From NCBI GenBank assembly GCA_003254925.1, contig QANZ01001255.1, forward strand, positions 1-64,000: 64,000 nucleotides of DNA. The letters run 5' to 3'. This stretch comes from Chamaecrista fasciculata (Eukaryota; Streptophyta; Magnoliopsida; Fabales; Fabaceae). Below are positions 57,648 to 64,000 of the stretch, in pieces (position 1 is the first letter of the stretch; each line of letters begins with the position of its first letter). The notes under the pieces are model-generated. The model ran no database searches. It worked only from the letters and a program-made list of their open reading frames with translations, and had not been told where the DNA came from. Made by a program: the position numbers and the translations under genes.

Positions 57648-57808
57648 GGGCCAAAGGCAGCGTCTTTTGCACTTTTGCCTGCATTTTCGATTTGAGGAGA
57701 GAGAAAGGAGGAAATCGACGAGTTCAGCCGTCGGAGTTGCATAACTGTCGCCGGAAATCGGAGCGTTGTGACCGTGAAGGGGAATCGGTCCGAGCGAGAA
57801 GTTTTCTG

Positions 57809-58228
57809 GTGAGTTCTTTCTGTCGATTTTGTTTCATTGTGCCTGGGTTAGGGTTTGACTGTGCTATGCGAATGTTCATTGTGGTGTCTGTGTGGTGGTG
57901 AGTCCGTCACGAGGAACGGTGAAAATGGGTTGGGGATTGGACCAGGATAGGTGTTGCCTGGTAGGGATGTGGTGGGTAATCGCTGTAGGGTGTGGGCTGT
58001 GTGTGAGAGACAGCGAAAATGGGTGTGGGTATGGATGTAGGGGGTTGAAGTTCTGGGTTTTTCTGGGTTTGCTTGGTTTGCTGTTCATCGTGTTCATGCC
58101 CCCTGATGAAGGATTTTTCTGGGTTTCCTGGGTTTGTGGGGCGGGCTCCCCGTGTGAGTGGGTCGGGCGGCTGTAGTATGGTGGGAGTAGGTTGGGTCAT
58201 TTGATGACACGCGTTCTCCTGTTAGCAG
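57809..58228 (+). other. 5'-leader intron of the antisense gene (full-size copy)
   Basis: The donor CTG/GTGAGT and the acceptor GTTAGCAG/G are placed exactly where the other copy has its donor (38997) and acceptor (38617), though the intron body differs in length (420 against 381 bp). Confidence 0.65.
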
Positions 58229-58351
58229 GTTGCCAGGAGTGCGGGAGTTTGAGAATCAGGGCGAGCGCCTCAGATTGTTCAACAAACAACCAAGTTTTCA
58301 GGTACCTCCTAATCCCTTGTGATCTTGAGTTTCTGGCGAGCGTTAGAGACC

Positions 58352-60962
58352 ATGGTGGTCATTAGGGAGCTAGAAGAGGGTGAAGAACTAAGTAGGGTTA
58401 GTAGTTTGACTACACAGGGCAGTAGTTCTGTAGATTTGGAAGAGGTTCGTCGCTCGTTGGATGAAGTGGTGCGGCGGGCGGTCGAGTTGCAAGCAAAGAG
58501 GGCAAGCGACGCGAAGGGCGCGCGGGGTGTTTATAGGGGGAAGATGGATCTAATGACTTTGGAACCATCAAACGCGTCAGAGAGGACGGAGGAGGAGCAA
58601 GTGCTAGAGCTCTCCGATCGGGAGGAAGAGGAACCAGCGATGTTAATGGGTGAGCCAACTAGCCCCCTGAGTGGATCGGCGGCCGAGGGGGAGCGCCTTA
58701 TCATGTCCCGCGACGAGGTTACGTGGGACGCTGCAGAGGGGTTTGGGAACCCCGAGGTCAGAGCGACCAAGGGCCCGCCGGCGGAGCCGTCAAAGTATGA
58801 TAGCGAGGAGGATTTGGAGGCGGCCCAAGAGATGTACTTTGGGCCAGGCTCTGGCCGCGAGGCGAGCGGTATGGCCGTCGGCGTGTGGGACGGCAATAAT
58901 TCGATGCGGTGGACTCATCGGCGAGGGTTCATCGTACATGAAGTGTTGTTGCGGGAGTGTAGCTCCGAATTGCCCCTCACCGATTTTGAGGTTGAAGTGC
59001 TGAATCACCTCAACTGCTGTCCAGCGCAATTGATGGCCAATGGCTGGCGAAGCTTGAAGTTTTTGCAGTATGCTGCTTGGTCAGTGGGCGTGGAGCTAAC
59101 TGTAAGACTATTTTATACTGGTTTGCTGTAAAGCCCGGGGACAACGGGCGGGTGAACATCCAGAGGAAAGGGGGGAGCCTGAGTGGGTTTCCAGCGAGCA
59201 TCAGCAACTGGAAGAACTGGAAAGACAGGTATCTCCCCGTTGTACAGAATGGTGTGGAGCGCCCGTGGTGGGTGAGGGAGGAGGATGATCGCCCGTTGTT
59301 TCCTGTGGCGTGGCCGGATGCCATCACAGGGGTGAGCCCTATTAAGAGAGGGCATCTAAGCGAGGCGGAGCGGCGGACGGATAGGCTCCTTAGTTCATTT
59401 TACCAGAAATATGTGCAAACATGTAATATGTTAACTGATATTTGCTTTCTTCTTTTATGTGTGATGTGGTCGTTTGGGCTGCGCCTAACGAGTTTGTTAT
59501 TTGTTTTGTAGCGATGACTGAGGCGCATAGAAGGTCAGAGAACCAGGGCGCTGGGAGGCCGGCCGTGGCGGGCCGGGCGGAGAGGGGTGGAGAGCAGGGG
59601 CGTGCTCAGGGTAGGGCATCGGCTGGGATGTGGGCGCCCCAGTTGCGCCTGGTGGGAGGCCAAGAGCTTCAGGGCCTTCATCCCGTGCTCCAGTAGCTTC
59701 CGGAGGCACGGGACAGGCGTCGGCGAGCCCGTCGAGAAGGAGAGCTGGGCCAACCACTGTTTGCAATTGGTGGAATGAGACAGGCGGGTGGTCCGTCTGA
59801 ACGAGGGAGGAGGCCCGATGATAAGGGGAAGGGCCCGGCGGGAGCAGCCGAGAGGGAGGAGCCGCCAGCAAAAAGGGCGCGTGTCAGCGGTCCGGTAGAT
59901 CCCGGGGTGTTTATCCACTGGGATGATGAAGAGCTTGACCGCTTCATCAAGGTGAACCACCCTGATGGCGACGGGCCGAGCAACCCGCGGATGGATATGC
60001 CGGCCGCCAGGAGGGTGAACGAGAACGGGGAGGCCGAGTTTCCCTACTTGCCATCGCAGCCAAGCAAGGGGCGGTTCTCCGGGATAGCCTCTATTCAGTC
60101 CCTCTACTCCAATGGCACCTACGAGTGGCATGACGCCCTGGTGGCCGATGCCTACAAGCGCCCGCCAGCAGACTATGCGGCAGCACACAGCATGATTGCG
60201 TCCGTGGCTTGTCACGCGGCGCAGACATTGTCGCATAACCTGGCAAAGGAGGTGGCCCGCCTGAGAGAGGAGGGGAGAACGGCTGGCGGGGCCGAGCAGC
60301 TGAAAGCACTAGAAGCTGCCAGGGACAAGACGCTGGAGGAAGCTCAAGCCGGGCGGGCCCAGGTGAAGAAGCTGGAGGAAGAGAAGAAGAGGGAGAGGGA
60401 AAGGAGGAAGAAGGCGGACCAAGAGGCCGCGGAGGCGGTCCGGGAGGCGGGGGTGCAGCAGGGGGAGGTTGCGGCTGCGAGGGCAGAGCTGGAGGCTTAC
60501 CAGGCGGGAGAGGCCCAGCGGATTGAACGTGTGCGCCGTGACGAGCGCAGACACTGGTATTGGTTCTATGTCAATGCCACGTCTCGGGGGTTTGAGAATT
60601 GCCGCAAGCAGCTGCACCTTTTGAACTCGGGGCTCAATGAAGCGGGGATCGACTACACCTTTGAGGTGCTTCCCGACGGCCGTGGCGGGGAAGAGATCCG
60701 GATGCGCGCGGGTGATGATGAGCCTGGCGAGCCGATGCCCGACCTGCCGGAGGACTGGACCATCCATGAGCTGGAGGTGGCGGAGGGGCGGTCACCGCTC
60801 AGGCCAGGGGACGATGGCTACGTGCCGCCGGCGGACGTCCAGAGCACTGCAGGAAACGAGGTGGACGCGGAGCAGCAGATGATAGCCCCGGATAGTGGGG
60901 GTGGAGAGGGCAGCGGCGAGCACGTTCCGAGAGCGGGCGCCCCGGTGATTCTGGATGACTAG
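58352..60962 (+). pseudogene. Antisense gene of the full-size Gypsy element (2 coding exons, frameshifted)
   Basis: Function unknown. Exon 1 begins at ATG 58352 (ACCATGG; MVVIRELEEGEE) and ends at 59422. An 89-bp GT-AG intron with 'ttaactgat' branch-like word follows (59423-59511), then exon 2 to the stop at 60962. The middle domain (GFIVHEVLLREC, LNHLNCCPAQL, WWVREEDDRPL) resembles the plant Transposase_28-like group. Then come a Gly/Arg-rich linker, a basic KRARV patch (a possible nuclear signal), the stretch FIHWDDEELDRFIKV, a long coiled coil (about 60245-60420) and an acidic C-terminus (VPRAGAPVILDD). Three breaks are visible against the other copy: one base lost at about 59111-59116, one lost at about 59645, one gained at about 59745, with a TAG at 59694 between the last two. 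It is convergent with pol. Breaks are described only; the copy is not intact. Confidence 0.7.
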
Positions 60963-61474
60963 GGCATCCTCTATAAGTGATTTGTAATTTCTGGGGAGTG
61001 TTCCCCATTCTGAATTTGTACTGGGCGTGTGTGCCCTTTTTTGAATTTGTATAGGGCGCGTGTGCCCAGTTATGTTGATGGATTTGATGGCCGTTTGGCC
61101 AGGATTAATGTGGGGCCGTAAGGCCAACGCGATAATATAACTGCTGCTATGTTTTATCTGTTTGATGTATTTGATAATTGCGCAAGTGTATGTATGTGGG
61201 TGTGTGTGTCCGCCCAACTGAGTTGGCGATCGGACTGTTGGGCTAGCCAGCCAAGAGGTAATGGACCAGCATGGCGTATGAGCAACTTCTCGGCTCATGG
61301 GCGCGCGGAGCGCCAGAAAGAAGGCATATGGAGGCGTCCCTCCGGCCTTCGAGCTCTTCATTGGAGCGTATGTTACATGTAGTAAGTCGTTGTGGATTAG
61401 GCTGTGCCTAAGTAAGCGTAATCGAAACAAACGTGAATTTAAATGAATCGAGTAAATGAAAAAGAATGCCGTAA
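60963..61474. other. Space between antisense gene and pol (convergent 3' ends)
   Basis: Contains a repeated word 'gggcg(t/c)gtgtgccc' (61024-61038, 61055-61069), which could be a termination or binding signal. No reading frame of its own. Confidence 0.4.
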
Positions 61475-61575
61475 CTATATTAATGTAATATACTGGCGAT
61501 CGTTACATGAAATGAGTAATTGCACAACGTAAAAGTGTACAAGAGATGACATAAATGCAAGAGTACATAAATTTC

Positions 61576-63103
61576 TCAAAGCGTGATGTTGTTGACCGTG
61601 CGGTCGAGATACTTTCTGAGGCTTGCGACATTCCATGGGTTTGGTAAGCGGCGGCCGTCTAACGTAGAAAGCATGTACGCGCCACCAGGGATAATTCTGA
61701 TGACACGGTATGGACCTTCCCAGTTGGGGTGTAGCTTGTCGTGCGAACGGTTCAAGCGATCGTTGGCCACGTTCGCGAAGAACGAGGTCGCCAACGTCAA
61801 AGGATCGATGATGTTTGACCCTTTTGTTGAAGTACTTCGCCATGCGCTCTTTGTAGGCGGCCTGGCGGATGCTGGCGATTTCGCGCACCTCCTCAAGTTC
61901 GTCTAAGGCGATTTCCCGACAGCCTCGGTTTGCCTCCTCATTGTAGTACAAGACTCTGTCGGAGAGAAAGGCGGTCTCGGCTGGGATCATGGCGGGCGAC
62001 CCGTAGGTAAGGGTGTAAGGTGCCTCGCCTGTAGACTCCTGAGGCGTGATACGGTAGGACCAGAGGACGGTTGGGAGCTCGTCCGCCCAGCGGCCTTTGG
62101 CGTTGTCGAGTCTGCGCTTCAACCCGTTCAGGATGATGCGGTTGGCGAGCTCGGTTTGCCCGTTGGTCGAGGGGTGCTCAACTGAAGTGTTGCCGAGGGA
62201 GATGTCATTCTCAGCGCAGAAATCGCGGAAGGATTCGCTGATGAATTGGCGGCCGTTGTCGCTGATGATTCGCTGCGGGACGCCAAAACGTGACAGTATT
62301 AACTGCAAGACGAAAGTTTTCATCTGGGCAGAGCTGATCGACTTGACCGGTTCAGCCTCGATCCATTTTGTGAAAAGGTCGATCGCGACGATAAGGAACC
62401 GGCTTTGGCCCGTGGCGGTCGAGAATGGCCCGAGGATGTCGATCCCCCAAACGTCAAAGGGCCAAGGGGATTCCATTGGGCGCATGTCCTCACCCGGAAT
62501 GTGGATGCGATTAGCGTGCTCTTGGCACTTTCGGCAGGTTTTCACCAGTGCTGTGGCGTCCCGAATGATCGTGGGCCAATAGTACCCCGAAATGAGTACT
62601 TTGCGTTTCAGTGTGGGCGCCGCCTGGTGTGAACCGCAGAGCCCTTCGTGGAGCTCCTCGAGAATGAGGCGCGCGTCATTTGGTCCCACGCATCTGAGGC
62701 AGGGCATGGAGTGACCTCGTTGGTAGAGGTCGTTCCCCCAGAGGAAGTAGTGGGCAGCCCGGCATACAACCTTTCGGGCTTCGTTCCTGTCTGCTGGGAG
62801 GGTGCCATCCCGGATGTAGGACATGATGGGCGTTCGCCAGTCAGTCGTTGTTGAGATAGCTAGGACCATGGGACCCTCGATAGATGGGCGTTCTAAAGTG
62901 GTGCGAATGATGGAGGAACGGCCTCGGGCGTTTGGCTTAGAGGCCAGTTTGGCTAAAGCATCCGCTCTGGTGTTCTTAGAACGCAGGATGTGCGAGAATT
63001 GGGCGGCCCGGATGTGATGGCGGAGGATGTACTTAGCCTTTTCCACGTACTTGAGGATAGTGGGCTCCTTGGCCGCGAAGTCTCCTTTCATGTGACCGAC
63101 CAA
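61576..63103 (-). pseudogene. Gypsy integrase (and end of second RNase H), frameshifted
   Basis: On the minus strand the frame starts inside the second RNase H (FSHILRSKNTRADALAKL is its C-terminal motif). It continues with the H2C2 zinc-binding module (HEGLCGSH...CRKCQ) and the integrase core, which has the catalytic acidic residues in WGIDILGP, IISDNGRQF and NGQTELANR. The core is whole. At about 61776 one extra base shifts the frame: the downstream part (LHPNWEGPYRVI, GGAYMLSTLDGRRLPNPWNV) with the GPY/F motif lies in another frame and stops at 61576. The out-of-frame reading continues to 61475. The protein would integrate cDNA; this copy cannot make a full one. Confidence 0.82.
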
Positions 63104-63426
63104 CAGCTGGGAGTCACTATAGACGTGGATGTCCTGGCGCCCATGCCCACGGCGAGCTCAAGGGTAGTGATGAGTGCTTCGTACTCGGCCTGATTGTTTG
63201 TGGCCGGGAAGCGTATGTCGATGGCCTGCTCGATACTGTAACCGTCAGGGGATTCGACGATCACACCTGCGCCACGGAGCTTGGCGGACGAGGCCCCATC
63301 AATGTAGAGGTTCGACACAATGGGGATAGGATTGGCGGGCGTCATCTCAGCGACGAAGTCAGCCAAAGCTTGGCCTTTGATGGCGCGTCGTTGTTCAAAT
63401 GTCAGGCCGAATTCGGAGAGCTCGAT
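63088..63426 (-). pseudogene. Second (archaeal-type) RNase H domain, frameshifted
   Basis: On the minus strand: IELSEFGLTF...GQALADFVAEM, then YIDGASSAKLRGAGVIV with the first catalytic Asp. The word NNQAEYEALITTLELAVGMGA, one base over the limit of safe reading, carries the second (E) residue. One base is lost at about 63138-63143, which puts the rest of the domain (the Asp of 'YSDSQLL') in the frame of the next feature. The presence of this domain after the normal RNase H places the element in the Tat lineage. Confidence 0.78.
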
Positions 63427-64000
63427 CTACCAATTGACCAGGCGGCCTGCGATGTCGGGCTGATGAATGATTTGCCTCATGGGGCGGTCGGTGCGGACAA
63501 TGATCACGTACTGTTGATAGTAGGGTCGCAGCTTTCTCGTGGAAACGAGTAGGGCGTACACCAGCTTTTCAAGTAAGTGATATCGTGTCTCGGCGCCCGT
63601 GAGGACTTTGTTGGAAAAGTAGATGGGCCGCTGTTCGTCTTTTTCCTCGATGATCAAGACGGAGCTAACGGCCACATCTGTTGCGGCCAGGTATACGTAG
63701 GTTGGCTTGCCGGGCGAGGGAGTGGTGAGGATAGGCGGCCTGCTCAGGTACGCCTTCAGTTGCTGGAACGCCTCTTCACATTCGGCTGTCCAGGTGAAGT
63801 TCTTTCCTCCCTTAAGGGTCTTAAAGAAGGGTAAGCACCGATCGCCCGATCTTGCGAGAAAGCGGTGGAGCGCCGCTATGCGCCCGTTGAGGCGTTGTAC
63901 CTCTTTTAGCGTCTTTGGGGACGCCATGTCGATGATGGTCTGACACTGGTCCGGGTTGGCCTCTATCCCACGCTGGGAGATCATGAAGCCTAGGAACTTG
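63427..64000 (-). pseudogene. Reverse transcriptase C-terminus and RNase H, cut by window end
   Basis: On the minus strand the frame enters from the right edge. It encodes the RT thumb part (RNAS-like 'QRGIEANPDQCQ', 'KTLKEVQRLNGRIAALHRF'), then the RNase H of Gypsy elements (PFFKTLKGGKNFTWTAECEEAF, YLAATDVAVSSVLI, RPIYFSNKVLTGAETRY, EKLVYALL). The active-site YxDD of RT lies beyond the window. A UAG at 63424-63427 follows 'GRLVNW', where related elements have an Ala or Lys codon and continue, so pol is interrupted here. Confidence 0.85.

Larger units (their letters stand above)
54547..64000 (-). mobile_element. Full-size Tat-lineage Gypsy element (family B), runs off the window
   Basis: On the minus strand the order from right to left is RT - RNase H - second RNase H - integrase - (antisense gene) - purine tract - 3' LTR. 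The gag, protease, most of RT and the 5' LTR lie beyond 64000. A second, archaeal-type RNase H between RNase H and integrase is the mark of the Tat lineage. A solo Copia-type LTR has inserted at 55427-57511. Coding parts carry several breaks, so this copy is dead. The base next to the LTR is TAAGT (54542-54546), which should recur after the 5' LTR outside the window. Confidence 0.88.

Noticed and set aside
58319..58351. Third mini-intron just before the antisense start codon ('cag/gtacc' to 'gttag/aga')
   Set aside because: It would be only about 55 bp, below the usual plant minimum, although the border words are present in both copies. Left unannotated.
59497..60767. Long minus-strand frames opposite the antisense gene of the full-size element
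   Set aside because: Same reason: shadow frames in GC-rich coding DNA, with no retroviral domain although they lie on the gag-pol strand.

Overview
This window looks like a TE-rich piece of nuclear DNA from a eudicot plant. It has introns with GT-AG borders, AT-rich spacers, plant-type LTR retrotransposons, MITEs, SINEs and a Helitron-like end. Only two genes look intact and host-derived. One is an LRR receptor-like (pseudo)kinase in three coding exons (27037-32808). The other is an intronless NDR1/HIN1-like LEA_2 membrane protein (49935-50720). From memory of the families, they match Arabidopsis AT2G27060 and AT2G27080 (NHL13), which lie close together in Arabidopsis. The pair is therefore probably an old syntenic block pushed apart here by about 17 kb of mobile DNA. 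No tRNA, rRNA or CRISPR was seen; the species cannot be named from this sequence.

Layout. 1-10 kb: remnants of a long-LTR family ('family A', starting TGATCAGCCC), one of them split by a Pack-MULE that carries a broken LEA_2 gene copy, plus a SINE and two foldback elements. 10-13.7 kb: a GC-rich LTR-like block with a 66-bp tandem repeat, then unassigned DNA. 13.7-19.5 kb: a cluster of MITEs (PIF/Harbinger, MULE, hAT), most with clear target-site duplications (TSDs), including a 701-bp near-perfect hairpin. 20.6-24.3 kb: gene-like fragments and a candidate Helitron. 25.7-33.6 kb: the LRR-RLK gene, with MULE MITEs on both flanks and a MULE plus SINE in intron 1. 34-42.2 kb: a nest of insertions: an outer MULE, a hAT MITE, a solo LTR, a complete 5.0-kb non-autonomous Gypsy element and an old Gypsy protease fragment. 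42.2-49.8 kb: more MITEs, a family A LTR, a hAT transposase remnant and a solo LTR. 49.9-50.7 kb: the NHL gene. 51-54.5 kb: MITEs and AT-rich DNA. 54.5-64 kb: a large Tat-lineage Gypsy element on the minus strand that runs off the window, with a solo Copia-type LTR inside it.

The most interesting system is the 'family B' Gypsy element (LTR TGATACATCAC...TTTATCA). The coding-complete type at 54547-64000 has RT, RNase H, a second (archaeal-type) RNase H and integrase. Between integrase and the 3' LTR it carries a gene on the opposite strand with its own TATA box, a 5'-leader intron, a 90-bp coding intron and a protein ending in a charged coiled coil. The 5.0-kb derivative at 35085-40101 has lost almost all of gag-pol but keeps this antisense unit, with both introns at the same places. 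Antisense extra ORFs are known in Tat-lineage elements; the conserved promoter, the introns and the selective retention are what deserve a second look. Both antisense copies here, and the pol region, carry frameshifts or stops, so neither copy is intact.
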